Numbered from the stretch's first letter, positions 7,330 through 17,481 are shown. The stretch is DNA of 42,848 nucleotides from Ignavibacteria bacterium GWC2_36_12 (GCA_001802795.1 MGZZ01000162.1:2822-45669), one strand, 5' to 3'. The notes: generated from the letters alone by a model not told the origin. A program made the numbers and translations.

Positions 7330-8811
7330 TCAATTAAAAACACTCTTTCCTATTACACATTCCATGCACTTTGCTTTGGAACAATAGCATCTGAAGAGCT
7401 CGATCATGCCCTGATATAAAATGCTTCTTTTAGAAGCATTGTTTAGGAGTAAAGTAGAAGATACCTCCTGAACCAAATTATTTTCACAATTTTGGAAATA
7501 GTTGACATATAAAGCTAAAACTTTCTTAGCCAATTCTTTTTTACCAAACATTTCAAAATAAACAGATGAAAATGGAAGTATTACATTTACAATAATTTCA
7601 TCTGCCCTGGACAGCCCAATAAAATATTTAGTATCCATTCTGATTTGCTGTCCAAAATTGTAATATTTCTTCCAATAACCTTTACTTTTTACAATGATGT
7701 GTGTTCTTAATTCTTTGTTTATCTTTTTATAATTATTTGAAGCATGAAATACATTAATTAATTTGGCAACAAGGTCTTCTTTTATCATTCTATAAATTAT
7801 TTCCGCTCCCCCGGCTATTCTGAGTGTAGGAAAATTAGCCGGTCTGTGCTTGTAAAAATGCCAGTCTTCCGCATTGAGTATTTTGCAGTCATATTCTGTT
7901 TGGATCTGAACCCGGCATTCTTTTAGTTTTTTTAAGTATTCAAGAGTTTCTTCATCTTCAAATGAATCTGAACCGGGGGTTATACCCGCTGCATGAAAAA
8001 GAATTGCTTCAATAAACAAGAAAAAGTTTTGCTGATCCGAAAATTTTTTAATAAATGATAATTCTGCATAAGTAGCGAGCTTGAAAAATTCCGCTTTATT
8101 ATTAGAATACCCGAGTGCTTCAAAAACCTGTTCATAAAATAGTTGTTTCCATATATCAGCATCCTTGAAGTCATCGAATGTAAATTTTCTGCTGTAAAAG
8201 TTTTCGTCAAGTTCGTATTTGATTACCGGCTCTTTAAGATTTAACTCCCTGAGATATTTTAGTTCTTTCAATCTCTCAATAATTTTTGCGCGTTTCTTCT
8301 TAAACCTGAGTATTCCAAGTTCAAAGATAAAATCAATTTTTTTCTTTTTATCCATCACATCGTTAATCTCTACACAGGGCATTTTGTTAATTCTGTTCTT
8401 TCTTTCCTTCAGTATTGCATCCTGAATTCTTGTTCTGATATCCCTTTCTAAAAAATCTCCGAGAGGTAATGAAAGAACTTTTCTGCCTTCCTGTGTATAA
8501 ACAAAAGAATGCCCCGAATCATTGTTGAGCGAGGCATGAAGAATAACGCTGTTATATCTTTTGTTTAAATTATGTCCGTGATTTTTCCAGTCGGAATAGT
8601 TGCTGTCAATTTCCACATCACCGTTGTAAGTTATATTCCCAATTTTAATTCTTACGTTCTTAAAATCTGGACCCCCAAGTTCTCTATTCTGCTGACCTGT
8701 ATCCAAAACATTTATCTTATCGCCATCCCTGGTTACAAGCTCATTTTCAAACTGCTGGTCTTTCCAGATTTCGTAAAGGAACTTCTCATAGATTTTAATA
8801 TTCTTTTCCAT
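7330..8811 (-). CDS. DUF2851 family protein
   Basis: A 493-residue soluble protein of the DUF2851 family, which is common in Bacteroidota and relatives and has no assigned function. Family features are the opening EKFLYEIWKDQQF, then GDKINVLDTGQQNRELGGPDF, GDVEIDSNYSDWKNHGH, and a C-terminal cysteine cluster (RCYCSKAKCMECVIG) that could bind a metal. The GPDF...GDVEIH-like pattern recalls nuclease folds, but that is inference. The start is the ATG at 8809-8811 with GAGG five bases upstream. The start region is embedded in a hairpin (see 8811-8827). The gene ends one base from the convergent nuclease-family gene, with no room for a terminator between them. Confidence 0.88.
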   Translation of the reverse strand: MEKNIKIYEKFLYEIWKDQQFENELVTRDGDKINVLDTGQQNRELGGPDFKNVRIKIGNITYNGDVEIDSNYSDWKNHGHNLNKRYNSVILHASLNNDSGHSFVYTQEGRKVLSLPLGDFLERDIRTRIQDAILKERKNRINKMPCVEINDVMDKKKKIDFIFELGILRFKKKRAKIIERLKELKYLRELNLKEPVIKYELDENFYSRKFTFDDFKDADIWKQLFYEQVFEALGYSNNKAEFFKLATYAELSFIKKFSDQQNFFLFIEAILFHAAGITPGSDSFEDEETLEYLKKLKECRVQIQTEYDCKILNAEDWHFYKHRPANFPTLRIAGGAEIIYRMIKEDLVAKLINVFHASNNYKKINKELRTHIIVKSKGYWKKYYNFGQQIRMDTKYFIGLSRADEIIVNVILPFSSVYFEMFGKKELAKKVLALYVNYFQNCENNLVQEVSSTLLLNNASKRSILYQGMIELFRCYCSKAKCMECVIGKSVFN

Positions 8812-8827
8812 CTAAACCTCGTTTAGA
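8811..8827 (-). promoter_or_regulatory. Hairpin overlapping the ribosome-binding site and start codon of the DUF2851 gene
   Basis: On the minus strand the leader reads TCTAAAC-GAG-GTTTAGA, a perfect seven-base-pair stem with a three-base loop. The GAGG ribosome-binding site spans loop and stem, and the last A of the stem is the A of the ATG. Folding would hide the initiation region. A chance palindrome is possible. Confidence 0.4.
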
Positions 8828-8851
8828 AAAGCCTGAAGATATGACCTCACC

Positions 8852-8870
8852 TTTATCGAGCCTCGGTAAA
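8852..8870. repeat. 19-base palindrome in the pyrF/DUF2851 gap
   Basis: TTTATCGAG-C-CTCGGTAAA is self-complementary over nine positions each side, with one G-T pair. It lies 41 bases upstream of the DUF2851 start, on the promoter side of that gene. It could be a dimeric protein-binding site or a degenerate intergenic repeat. No T-tract accompanies it. Confidence 0.4.
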
Positions 8871-8979
8871 CATGATTGAAAGGATTGCTTTTTGCCCATG
8901 TTACGAAGCTCCTCTCAATTTAAGCAATTTAGACTTACTTACGACAATTAAAATAAGTAATAAATTAAAAGATGTGAAA

Positions 8980-9792
8980 TTATTTTGTAAGAAGTTTCTT
9001 TACCAGGTTATTTAATTGAGTAATTTCTCCTTTCGCAGTTTCGGCAAAACCAGCACTATTGTCTTTATAAATTATTCCCCTGCTTATATTTACAAGCAAA
9101 TTCAACTTTCCCTGCTGAATAAAAACATTCATAATGTCTTCAAAATTACCCCCCTGCGTTCCCACACCTGGAAGTAAAACAGGTAAGTTATCAAAACCCG
9201 CTATGTTTTCCTGAAGTTCTTTTAAATTTGTTGCTCCAAAGACAATTCCACAGTTATTATTATCATTCCAAAGCCTGACTTTTTCAATTACTTTTTGAAA
9301 AAAATAACTTCCATCTTTTAACTGAAGCTTTTCAAAATCGTTTGCACCGGGATTAGAAGTTAAGGCAAGGATAAAAATCAGTTTGTCGGAATATTCAAGG
9401 AAAGGTTTAACGGAATCTTCTCCCATATAAGGATTGATAGTGATGGAATCGAATCCGAAATATTCGAAAAGAGATTCAGCATAGTATTTAGAAGTATTGC
9501 CGATGTCTCCCCTTTTTGCATCTCCAATTGTTAAAATATCACCCGGTATTAATTCAAGAGTCTGTTTTAGAATATCTAAACCTGATGAGCCGTACTTTTC
9601 ATAAAAAGCGAAATTGATTTTATATGCAGCTGCAAATTGAGATGTGGCTTCAATTATACTTCTGTTGAAATCCAGTATTGAACTTTTATCTTTTTTAAAA
9701 TGATGTGGAAGCTTTCCCGGATCGGAGTCTAATCCTACACAGATAAATTTATCTTCTTTATTTTTCTTTTGAAGTTTGAGAAAAGCCTTCAT
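8980..9792 (-). CDS. pyrF: Orotidine 5'-phosphate decarboxylase (subfamily 2)
   Basis: Catalyses the last step of UMP synthesis, decarboxylation of OMP. The 270-residue length and the motif TIGDAKRGDIGNT (Asp91, Lys93 and Asp96 being the catalytic charged network) put it in the longer type-2 subfamily. ICVGLDSDP at the N-terminus and PVLLPGVGTQGG near the C-terminus (phosphate binding) also fit. The ATG at 9790-9792 has no strong ribosome-binding site. It follows rodA by 71 bases on the same strand and may belong to the tail of the cell-shape transcript. pyrG lies about 9 kb upstream in the same orientation. Confidence 0.95.
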   Translation of the reverse strand: MKAFLKLQKKNKEDKFICVGLDSDPGKLPHHFKKDKSSILDFNRSIIEATSQFAAAYKINFAFYEKYGSSGLDILKQTLELIPGDILTIGDAKRGDIGNTSKYYAESLFEYFGFDSITINPYMGEDSVKPFLEYSDKLIFILALTSNPGANDFEKLQLKDGSYFFQKVIEKVRLWNDNNNCGIVFGATNLKELQENIAGFDNLPVLLPGVGTQGGNFEDIMNVFIQQGKLNLLVNISRGIIYKDNSAGFAETAKGEITQLNNLVKKLLTK

Positions 9793-9863
9793 TACTTACG
9801 AGAGAAAGTATGATTGTTTACCATTAAACTTTTACCGGGCTGAAATTCATTGAAATACACTGC

Positions 9864-11093
9864 CTACGCATAGCTCTTTCTTGTCCGGTAGATGTTTGCA
9901 GCTATTCCCAGCATAAAAATATTTACAAGTAGTGAACTTCCTCCATAACTAACAAAAGGAAGTGGAATACCTATAACAGGAAATATACCTATCGTCATAC
10001 CGATATTTATAAGGAAATGAATAAAATAAACTGCAAGTATTCCAATCAAGACGAGACTCATAAACTCATCTTTGGCTATGGAGGCAATCTTCAACAATCT
10101 TAAAAAAAGGAATAAGAATAGTGCTACTATAACAACACTTCCTATAAAACCAAATTCTTCCCCTATTACACAATAAATAAAATCCGTCCACTGTTCAGGT
10201 ATATATTGTAGCTGAGTTTGATTCCCGGAAAGGAATCCTTTTCCCAGGAATCCTCCCGAACCAATCGCAACTTTAGCCTGGATTGCATTATACCCTGAGC
10301 CAAGAGGATCAGCCATAGGATCGAGAAACGATTGAATTCTTCTCTGCTGATGCGGACTAAGAATTGAATAAGCATAATCTACCAGGAAACCTGCACCAAG
10401 ATTTAAAGCAAAGATTGATCCGCTAAAGAAAATATTTTTCTTAAATAAGAAAAGCGTTACGGCAATTATTATCAACGCCGCAATAAAATAATAAACACCA
10501 AATAAAGTTGAAACAGCTACAAAACCGGGGGACAAAACAATAAACAAACTAAAGAGACTTATTCCCTTCCAGAAGATTAATGCCAGTATCATTCCCCCAA
10601 AAACAATTGCTGTTCCCAAATCCGGTTCAAGTAAAATAAGTCCTACCGGAATAAAGCCAATAAAGATTGCAATCAAAATATCCACAAAGGAATCTATGTT
10701 TGCATTTCTTCTGCTCAAGTAAAATGAAAGCCCAAGTATAGTTCCAATTTTTGTGAGTTCAGAAGGCTGAAAGCCAAACGGACCAATATCAAACCAGCTT
10801 TTGGCACCAGATACTTGTTTTCCTGCAACAAGAACAACCACTAATAACATCAACGAAAAAACATACAATGGTATGGCAGCATACCGGAATGAATTCGTAG
10901 GTAAAAAATATGTTATAAAAAAAATGATCAATGCCACCGCAGCCCAAATTAACTGCTTTTCAAAATTGTTACCTGCTGACGGGTTATTTAATGTAGAACT
11001 GTATATTGCCATAAGACCTATACAGATCAATACAAAGGAAGGAACGAACAATCCAAAGTCAAATTTATCTTCAAGTTTATAATCAATTCTCAT
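9864..11093 (-). CDS. rodA: RodA, SEDS-family peptidoglycan glycosyltransferase
   Basis: An inner-membrane polymerase of lipid II that works with PBP2 in the elongasome. The 409 residues hold about ten hydrophobic segments. SEDS hallmarks are [26 protein letters not shown] (with the essential periplasmic Asp), [36 protein letters not shown] and [14 protein letters not shown]. The ATG at 11091-11093 lies inside the end of mrdA, so the two genes overlap by 11 bases, which implies translational coupling with its partner transpeptidase. Confidence 0.96.
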   Translation of the reverse strand: MRIDYKLEDKFDFGLFVPSFVLICIGLMAIYSSTLNNPSAGNNFEKQLIWAAVALIIFFITYFLPTNSFRYAAIPLYVFSLMLLVVVLVAGKQVSGAKSWFDIGPFGFQPSELTKIGTILGLSFYLSRRNANIDSFVDILIAIFIGFIPVGLILLEPDLGTAIVFGGMILALIFWKGISLFSLFIVLSPGFVAVSTLFGVYYFIAALIIIAVTLFLFKKNIFFSGSIFALNLGAGFLVDYAYSILSPHQQRRIQSFLDPMADPLGSGYNAIQAKVAIGSGGFLGKGFLSGNQTQLQYIPEQWTDFIYCVIGEEFGFIGSVVIVALFLFLFLRLLKIASIAKDEFMSLVLIGILAVYFIHFLINIGMTIGIFPVIGIPLPFVSYGGSSLLVNIFMLGIAANIYRTRKSYA

Positions 11094-12903
11094 TTATAGC
11101 GCCAATCAATTTTTCTCTGATTTCGGGAACGGTTTTTATTTCTTTCTTCAATGTATCTTTCAGCAGATAAGCTTCGATCATTTTTTTAGCTATAGGAGCT
11201 GCATAGGTAGAACCAAAACCGATATTTTCAACTACAACCGCAATAGCTATCTTAGGATTTTCATAAGGAGCAAAACAAACAAAAAAGGCATGATCTTTAC
11301 CATGTGGATTCTGTGCTGTACCTGTTTTACCTGCAATTTTAATATCATTCATTCTAATCCTTGTTGCAGTCCCGGCTCCGTTTACAACAAGGAACATACC
11401 TTGTTTAACAATATCAAGAGCTTCTTTTTTTATGCCAGTACTAATTTCGTTAAACTTAAACGGAACAAGTTGTTTAGTTGCATCATCAACATATCCTTTT
11501 ACTAAATGCGGCACATATGATTTTCCGTTGTTGGCAATGAGAGCAACATATTGAGCTAATTGCAACGGCGTTACACTAACTTCACCCTGACCGATGCCTA
11601 AACTAGCCATAATGCTTCTGGGCCAATTAGCTCCATATATTTTTTCATAATATTTGGAATCAGGTATAAGCCCGGCAACTTCTTCTCCTATGTCAATTCC
11701 GGTTTTGCTGTTAAAACCTAATTTCCTTGCATATTCTGCCCATTTGTCAAGTCCTATTCTGTAAATCAAGTTATAGAAAAAAGTGTTGCAGGATTTCTCT
11801 ATCGCATGTACAACGTTTAAGGAGCCGTGAGCCCCGCCATGACATTTAAAAAATCTTCCGAACGTAAACCCTCCACCACAATAAATCGTGGTTTCAGTTG
11901 TGATAATACCCATATCGAGCGCAGCTACAGCTGCGAGCAGTTTAAAAGTTGAACCCGCAGGTTTTACCGACATTGTTGCCCTGTTGAATAAAGGCTTGTC
12001 GGGATCTTTATAAAGACTATTCAAAAAGTCTCTTGAGGTAACATATGAAAATCTGTTCAGATCATATTCAGGAGAACTTAAAATGGCAAGTATTTCGCCC
12101 GTGGTAGGTTCAATTGCTACAGCCGCACCTTTTTTGTCTTTAAATTCTTCTTCGGCAACTCTTTGTACATCGGCATCAATAGAAAGAAGCAAATCATGTC
12201 CTTTCCTCGATGCTACATCATCAGTTCCTTCTTTAAATTTCGCTATTTCTTTTCTTCTTGAATCAACAAGGATATAATTATAACCTTTTATACCCCTGAG
12301 AAATTTTTCATAAGTTTTCTCAAGACCGTTATTTCCAACATAGTCTCCCGGTTTATAATATTCATCTTCTTTTTCAAGCTGTTGAGGAGAAATTTCTTTG
12401 TTATATCCAAAAATGTGGGAGCCCATTATTTGTGCCGGGTATCCTCTCTGCATTTCAACTATATAATCTACTCCATGCAGGTGTTGAGAATTTTCTTCGA
12501 GCCAGGCAACAACTCTAAAATCAATTCCTCTTCTTATACGTATGGGAATGTACTTTGAGTATATTCTATTATTATAAAGAATTTTATCAATGTAACCCTG
12601 ATCAACTTCTAAGACAGTCTCTAATATTTCATTCAAAGATTTATCATAATTAGCAGGGGTTATTCTCAAAGTATAAGCAGGTATATTACTTACAAGAACT
12701 TCCCCGTTCCTGTCAAGAAAGACTCCTCGTAATGGTATTTGTTCTATCGCCTTAATACTGTTATCGGCAGATTTTTCATCATACGTTCTATGCTGAATAA
12801 TCTGCATCTGGAAAAGGCGGAAAACAAGAACAGCAAAAGTTATAATAAGAATAAAATATATTATTGTTCTTCTTTTTGAAGAAGCAAATGTAATACTGTT
12901 CAA
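11083..12903 (-). CDS. mrdA: Penicillin-binding protein 2 (elongasome transpeptidase)
   Basis: A membrane-anchored class B PBP of 606 residues. It has a single N-terminal anchor (about residues 13-33), a PBP dimerisation domain with [14 protein letters not shown], and a transpeptidase domain. The active-site motifs are STFK (Ser318-Lys321), SCN (371-373) and KTGT (526-529). The CGGGFTFG...CHGGAHG segment between the first two motifs is typical of PBP2. The start is TTG at 12901-12903. It is supported by AAGGAG six bases upstream and by a 4-base TTGA overlap with the mreD stop. It crosslinks glycan made by RodA, the next gene. Confidence 0.96.
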   Translation of the reverse strand: MNSITFASSKRRTIIYFILIITFAVLVFRLFQMQIIQHRTYDEKSADNSIKAIEQIPLRGVFLDRNGEVLVSNIPAYTLRITPANYDKSLNEILETVLEVDQGYIDKILYNNRIYSKYIPIRIRRGIDFRVVAWLEENSQHLHGVDYIVEMQRGYPAQIMGSHIFGYNKEISPQQLEKEDEYYKPGDYVGNNGLEKTYEKFLRGIKGYNYILVDSRRKEIAKFKEGTDDVASRKGHDLLLSIDADVQRVAEEEFKDKKGAAVAIEPTTGEILAILSSPEYDLNRFSYVTSRDFLNSLYKDPDKPLFNRATMSVKPAGSTFKLLAAVAALDMGIITTETTIYCGGGFTFGRFFKCHGGAHGSLNVVHAIEKSCNTFFYNLIYRIGLDKWAEYARKLGFNSKTGIDIGEEVAGLIPDSKYYEKIYGANWPRSIMASLGIGQGEVSVTPLQLAQYVALIANNGKSYVPHLVKGYVDDATKQLVPFKFNEISTGIKKEALDIVKQGMFLVVNGAGTATRIRMNDIKIAGKTGTAQNPHGKDHAFFVCFAPYENPKIAIAVVVENIGFGSTYAAPIAKKMIEAYLLKDTLKKEIKTVPEIREKLIGAINEN

Positions 12904-13388
12904 GAGAGTCTCCTTCCCGGTAAAAACACAATAACCGATATGCTAATAATAGCAGTATATAATCCGGGTAAAAAACCTTGTTCAAAGAAAAGAAGTAAGA
13001 AATTTCTTTGTAATTCAGTTGTAGAAAAGAATGAATACACAATCGAGTCCACGATAGCACAGAGCATAACTATAAAAGAAAATACGTAACTGCCGGCATA
13101 AATGTCTTTTTTATTCTCATTCGAGAAATATCCCGCAATAAAACCGGCTATAGTCTTCGAGAGCATGGCGCTGCCCAATAAACTACCCGTAATAAGATCG
13201 AAAAGAAAACCAAAAACAAATCCTAAAACAGTGCCATAAACCTGACCGTAGCTGATTGAGTAAAAAACAAGCAGAATCAAAATTAAATCAGGTGTTGCAT
13301 TATAAAAAGCAAAAAGCGGAATTATTGTGGTTTGTAATATCAACAAGGGGATAAAAAGAAGTATAGGGAAAATGTAGCGTGTTTTCAC
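12900..13388 (-). CDS. mreD: Rod shape-determining protein MreD
   Basis: A small integral membrane protein of 162 residues with about five hydrophobic segments. It fits the MreD family by the pattern TPDLILILLVFYSISYGQVYG and GFVFGFLFDLITGSLLGSAML, and by its position between mreC and mrdA. It links MreBC to the cell-wall enzymes. The start codon is GTG (13386-13388) in a 4-base GTGA overlap with the mreC stop. It ends in a TTGA overlap with mrdA. MreD sequences diverge strongly, so context carries much of the assignment. Confidence 0.9.
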   Translation of the reverse strand: MKTRYIFPILLFIPLLILQTTIIPLFAFYNATPDLILILLVFYSISYGQVYGTVLGFVFGFLFDLITGSLLGSAMLSKTIAGFIAGYFSNENKKDIYAGSYVFSFIVMLCAIVDSIVYSFFSTTELQRNFLLLFFEQGFLPGLYTAIISISVIVFLPGRRLS

Positions 13389-14224
13389 TTTCCGTCCCGC
13401 CTGTAAAAATTTAATTCAAGATTCTTTTTCTGTTTACTTTGTACAATACCCAAAACGAAAACATTTTCTACCGTAACAAAATCAACAAAAGGTTTTACTT
13501 TTACTTCATTAAAAATACCTTCTGCTACTTTACTTAAACCAAGTACAACTCCAACAGGCACAGGAATAGGTACAATTGAACTTAATTCCGAGGATATTAT
13601 TCTATCTCCTGGTTCTATATCAAAGGTTTTTGGTACATCAACAATCACAAGGTCTTCTCCGTTCCACTTCAAAATGCCATCAACCCTGCTTCTCTCATCT
13701 TTTACGGCAAGCTTCAGATCGATATTTTTCAATGTCCTTGCAATAGCATAATCCTGGGAAGTAGAGTGAACAATACCAATTAATCCCATGTCATTAATTA
13801 CAGGCATCCCGGGCTTTATACCATTCTTTTCCCCACCACTTATTGTAATAGTACTTTGCGATTTGGTTAATGATTTAGAAACTATTGTAGCAGGTATAAG
13901 AGGATAATTAAGAGTATCTTTTAGTGAAAGCAGTTTTCTTAACTCTTCATTAACAATTGCATGTTCTCTTAATTTGTTAACCTGAAGCATTAATTCCGCA
14001 TTAATTTTTCTGAGCCTCTCATTTTCACTTTCTACTTTAGCCGTATTAATAACATCCGATATAACTGATGTAATCGTGGCAAATGCACCAAAAGCTAAAG
14101 AGTGAACTTTTTTGATTCCCGGTTTTTCATTGGAGGAGAGAATTATGAGGCTAAGTATTAAGAGAAGGACTAAAATTATGTATTCTTTAAATTCGTTCCA
14201 GATTTTAGAAAAAAATCTAAACAT
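13385..14224 (-). CDS. mreC: Cell shape-determining protein MreC
   Basis: A bitopic membrane protein of 279 residues that forms periplasmic assemblies on PBP2. It has an N-terminal anchor (about residues 14-30), a coiled-coil stretch (roughly 65-95: ESENERLRKINAELMLQVNK), and a double beta-barrel domain with ISGGEKNGIKPGMPVIND and SSELSSIVPIPVPVGVVLG. Its ATG shares one base with the mreB stop (TAATG), so translation is coupled to mreB. Confidence 0.94.
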   Translation of the reverse strand: MFRFFSKIWNEFKEYIILVLLLILSLIILSSNEKPGIKKVHSLAFGAFATITSVISDVINTAKVESENERLRKINAELMLQVNKLREHAIVNEELRKLLSLKDTLNYPLIPATIVSKSLTKSQSTITISGGEKNGIKPGMPVINDMGLIGIVHSTSQDYAIARTLKNIDLKLAVKDERSRVDGILKWNGEDLVIVDVPKTFDIEPGDRIISSELSSIVPIPVPVGVVLGLSKVAEGIFNEVKVKPFVDFVTVENVFVLGIVQSKQKKNLELNFYRRDGK

Positions 14225-15249
14225 TAATATCTTCTGTTACGTATTAGCACTTTGCTGAAATGATTAAGGCTTTCAATTACTTTCCCTGTTCCGCGTACAA
14301 CAGCAGTTAAAGGATCTTCTGCAACATGAACTGGAAGATTCGTTTCCATCCTTATTCTTTCGTCAAGCCCTTTCAATAACGCTCCGCCGCCGGTTAACAT
14401 TACACCCCTGTCCAGAATATCCGCAGACAATTCAGGTGGAGTTCTTTCAAGCGATTGCCTCACTGCATCCACTATCTGAACGATTGACTCGTTTAAAGCT
14501 TCCCTGATTTCAACGGAACTGACTTCAGTAGTTTTAGGAACTCCTCCAACAAGGTCTCTTCCTTTAACCTGAATAGTTATCTCTTCTTTTAAAGGAACCG
14601 CGGATCCGACTTCACATTTAATTGCTTCACTTGTTCTTTCTCCAATAAGTATGTTATGATTTTTTTTGAAGAACTGCATTATCGCATAATTCATTTCATC
14701 GCCAGCAATCCTGATAGATTCTTCATTAACTATTCCCGACAGAGCTATAACAGCAATTTCAGTTGTTCCGCCACCAATATCAATTATCATATTTCCAACA
14801 GGAGCCTCAACGTCAATACCTATTCCAATAGCCGCAGCCATTGGTTCAGCAATCAGGTGTACTTCTTTTGCCCCGGCATGTTCAGCACTATCTCTAACGG
14901 CTCTCTTTTCAACTTCTGTAACTCCGCTTGGAACTGCAACAACAACTCTCCGGCTTGAAAGCATTCCGCCGCGGACTTTTTTAATAAAAGCTCTAATCAT
15001 TCCTTCGGCAATTTCAAAATCGGCAATAACACCATCCCGCATAGGGCGTGTAACTCTTATTTCCTTGTGTTCTCTCCCCTGCATTTCCTTTGCTTTGTTA
15101 CCGAGTGCAATTATTCTTTTTGTATTTTTATCGAAGGCAACTATAGAAGGTTCATTAAGGACAATACCTTTTCCCTTAACCCAGATGAGAGTGTTAGCCG
15201 TTCCCAGGTCTATAGCAATATCGGCTGAGATGAAATCAAATAATCCCAT
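14224..15249 (-). CDS. mreB: Rod shape-determining actin homologue MreB
   Basis: The bacterial actin that guides lateral wall synthesis, 341 residues. Actin-fold ATP motifs are DLGTANTLIWVKGKG near the N-terminus, AVPSGVTEVEKRAV, IAEPMAAAIGIG, IDIGGGTTEIAV and LTGGGALLKGLD. The ATG at 15247-15249 has GAGG four bases upstream. The gene follows purH by eight bases and starts the run mreB, mreC, mreD, mrdA, rodA. The protein is cytosolic and membrane-associated. Confidence 0.97.
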   Translation of the reverse strand: MGLFDFISADIAIDLGTANTLIWVKGKGIVLNEPSIVAFDKNTKRIIALGNKAKEMQGREHKEIRVTRPMRDGVIADFEIAEGMIRAFIKKVRGGMLSSRRVVVAVPSGVTEVEKRAVRDSAEHAGAKEVHLIAEPMAAAIGIGIDVEAPVGNMIIDIGGGTTEIAVIALSGIVNEESIRIAGDEMNYAIMQFFKKNHNILIGERTSEAIKCEVGSAVPLKEEITIQVKGRDLVGGVPKTTEVSSVEIREALNESIVQIVDAVRQSLERTPPELSADILDRGVMLTGGGALLKGLDERIRMETNLPVHVAEDPLTAVVRGTGKVIESLNHFSKVLIRNRRY

Positions 15250-15257
15250 AAATCCTC

Positions 15258-16775
15258 TTAATGTTTAAAGTGTCTAATGCCCGTAAAAACCATGGAAATA
15301 TTATTTTTATTAGCAGCATCAATCACCTCCTGGTCTCTAACAGAACCGCCTGGCTGAATAACTGAAGCAGCACCACATTTTATGATTTCAAGAAGTCCAT
15401 CGGCAAAAGGAAAAAAAGCGTCTGATGCAGCGACCGAACCTTTAAGCTCCAAACCGTTTTGCTGAGCTTTCATGTGGGCAATTTTTGAAGAATCAATTCG
15501 TGACATTTGACCTGCGCCTACTCCCAGCGTTGCTCCATTTTTTGCAAAAATAATAGCATTTGATTTTGTATGTTTTGATACAATCCAGGCAAATAATAAA
15601 TCGTGGAGTTCTTGTTCTGAAGGTTTTTTATCGGTAACAAATTTTAAGGAATTCCCGGATAGTGAAACAAGATCAGGCTCCTGTGATATTACTCCACCTG
15701 GAATATTTTTGAAATTCTTTCTTGTAGAACTTACCGACTTTAGCTGTCTCAGAAGCCTTCTATCCTTTTTCTTTTTAAGGATTTTAACAGCTTCTTCCGT
15801 GAACTCCTTGGCACATACAATTTCAAGGAATATATCGTTCAACTTCTGAGCCAATTGTTCATCAACAACAGAAGTGAACGCAACAATACCGCCGAAAGCA
15901 GAGACCGGATCGCACCTCAATGCTTTCCCGTATGCCTCAAAAGCAGATGAACCTTTTGCAGCACCGGCAGGATTGTTATGTTTAATTATTGTACAGGAAT
16001 TATTTCCAAGTTCTTCAACTAATTCGACAGCCGCCACAAGATCAAGAATATTATTATAGGATAATTCCTTCCCGTGGAATGTCTCGAAGTATTCATTGAA
16101 ACTTCCATAGATTTCAGCTTTCTGATGAGGGTTTTCTCCGTACCTCAAATTCTTTTCTAATTTATAATTCACTCTTATATAGGATGGTGGCAGAGAAAAT
16201 TTATTCTCGAGATAGTTGCTGATATACGTATCATAATTTGCAGTATGAGAAAAAGCTTCTACAGCAAGTTTCTTACGCGTATCTTCGGAAACCTCACCGT
16301 CTTTCAATTCGGAAATAAAAGTATCATATTGTAAAGGATTGGTAAGAATAGAAACATACTTGTAATTTTTAGCTGAAGCCCTGATAAGACTCGGTCCCCC
16401 GATATCAATCTGTTCAATTATTTCATCAATAGTAGACCGGGGATTCTCAGCAGTTCTTATAAAAGGATAAAGATTAACACACACAACATCGATCGGGAAA
16501 ATATTATTCTCTTTTGCTTCTTCAAGATCATTTTGATTTTCTCTTCGCATCAGTATACCACCAAATATCCTGGGATGAAGAGTTTTTACTCTTCCGCTAA
16601 ATATTTCGGGGAAGCCTGTGATGTTACTAATTTCAGTTACTTCTACCCCGGAAGATTTTAATAGATTTGCAGTATTTCCTGTTGCAATTATTTTATAACC
16701 GGATCCTGTCAAGGTTTTCGCAAAGTCAACAACATTTGTTTTGTCCGATACACTTATTAATGCAGATTTTTCCAC
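15258..16775 (-). CDS. purH: Bifunctional AICAR formyltransferase / IMP cyclohydrolase
   Basis: Carries out the last two steps of de novo purine synthesis. The N-terminal MGS-like IMP cyclohydrolase domain spans about residues 1-200 (ALISVSDKTNVVDFA, FSGRVKTLHPRIFGGIL, IDIGGPSLIRASAKN). The C-terminal AICAR transformylase domain carries NLRYGENPHQKA, the catalytic-loop IIKHNNPAGAA, DPVSAFGG and the closing DAFFPFADGL and GGSVRDQEVIDAA. At 505 residues it has the normal length. The start is GTG at 16773-16775 with a weak ribosome-binding site. purN is 19 bases upstream on the same strand. Confidence 0.96.
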   Translation of the reverse strand: MEKSALISVSDKTNVVDFAKTLTGSGYKIIATGNTANLLKSSGVEVTEISNITGFPEIFSGRVKTLHPRIFGGILMRRENQNDLEEAKENNIFPIDVVCVNLYPFIRTAENPRSTIDEIIEQIDIGGPSLIRASAKNYKYVSILTNPLQYDTFISELKDGEVSEDTRKKLAVEAFSHTANYDTYISNYLENKFSLPPSYIRVNYKLEKNLRYGENPHQKAEIYGSFNEYFETFHGKELSYNNILDLVAAVELVEELGNNSCTIIKHNNPAGAAKGSSAFEAYGKALRCDPVSAFGGIVAFTSVVDEQLAQKLNDIFLEIVCAKEFTEEAVKILKKKKDRRLLRQLKSVSSTRKNFKNIPGGVISQEPDLVSLSGNSLKFVTDKKPSEQELHDLLFAWIVSKHTKSNAIIFAKNGATLGVGAGQMSRIDSSKIAHMKAQQNGLELKGSVAASDAFFPFADGLLEIIKCGAASVIQPGGSVRDQEVIDAANKNNISMVFTGIRHFKH

Positions 16776-16794
16776 TAAATACTTTTTATAATTT

Positions 16795-17397
16795 TTAATT
16801 TACAACTAATCTATTGTTAACAACATTAATATTGCCATCTGCAAATTTGCTTATAACATACGGAAGCAATTTATGCTCAACCTGAAGGACTCTTTCTGCA
16901 ATCTCTCCGGGAGAAGTAACATCCGATATATCGACACACTGTTGTGCAATTATTCTGCCGGTATCATAAGTTTCATCTACAAAATGAACTGTTGCACCGG
17001 AAACTTTAGCCGACGATTCAAAAACAGCTCTATGTACATTTATTCCATACAACCCTTTTCCACCGAATGAAGGCAAAAGAGCAGGATGAATGTTAATAAT
17101 TTTGTTTTTGTATTCAGATACAATGGAACCTGGAATTAATTTTAGAAATCCTGCCAATACAACAAGTTCTGTATTATATGAAATAAGTATCCCGGCAAGA
17201 TTTGAATAACTAATACAGCCTTCTTTATCTCCTACTGTATAAGTCGGTATAGAATTTCTTTTGGCAATTTCAAAAGCGGCACATTGTAACTTATCACTGA
17301 AAACAGCTTTAATCTTTATTTTACCTTTTAGTAATTCCGAATTTAAAATTGCCTCAAGGTTAGAGCCTCGCCCGGAAACAAATACAACTATATTCAA
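16795..17397 (-). CDS. purN: Phosphoribosylglycinamide formyltransferase (folate-dependent)
   Basis: GAR transformylase, step three of purine synthesis, using 10-formyl-tetrahydrofolate. The 200-residue protein shows the phosphate loop VFVSGRGSNLEAI, the catalytic NIHPALLPSFGG (Asn102, His104) and VHFVDETYDTGRII with the catalytic Asp145. The predicted start is TTG at 17395-17397, which places the first strand MNIVVFVSGRGSN exactly as in the family, although the ribosome-binding site is poor. It heads the purN-purH-mre transcript. An AT-rich 84-base gap separates it from the TPR gene upstream. Confidence 0.94.
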   Translation of the reverse strand: MNIVVFVSGRGSNLEAILNSELLKGKIKIKAVFSDKLQCAAFEIAKRNSIPTYTVGDKEGCISYSNLAGILISYNTELVVLAGFLKLIPGSIVSEYKNKIINIHPALLPSFGGKGLYGINVHRAVFESSAKVSGATVHFVDETYDTGRIIAQQCVDISDVTSPGEIAERVLQVEHKLLPYVISKFADGNINVVNNRLVVN

Positions 17398-17481
17398 TTT
17401 TTAATACTAAAGTCGCTTAAAAATTAGTTAAATAGTGAAATATTGTCAATTAAAAGATAAAAAGGTCAATGTAATTAATTG

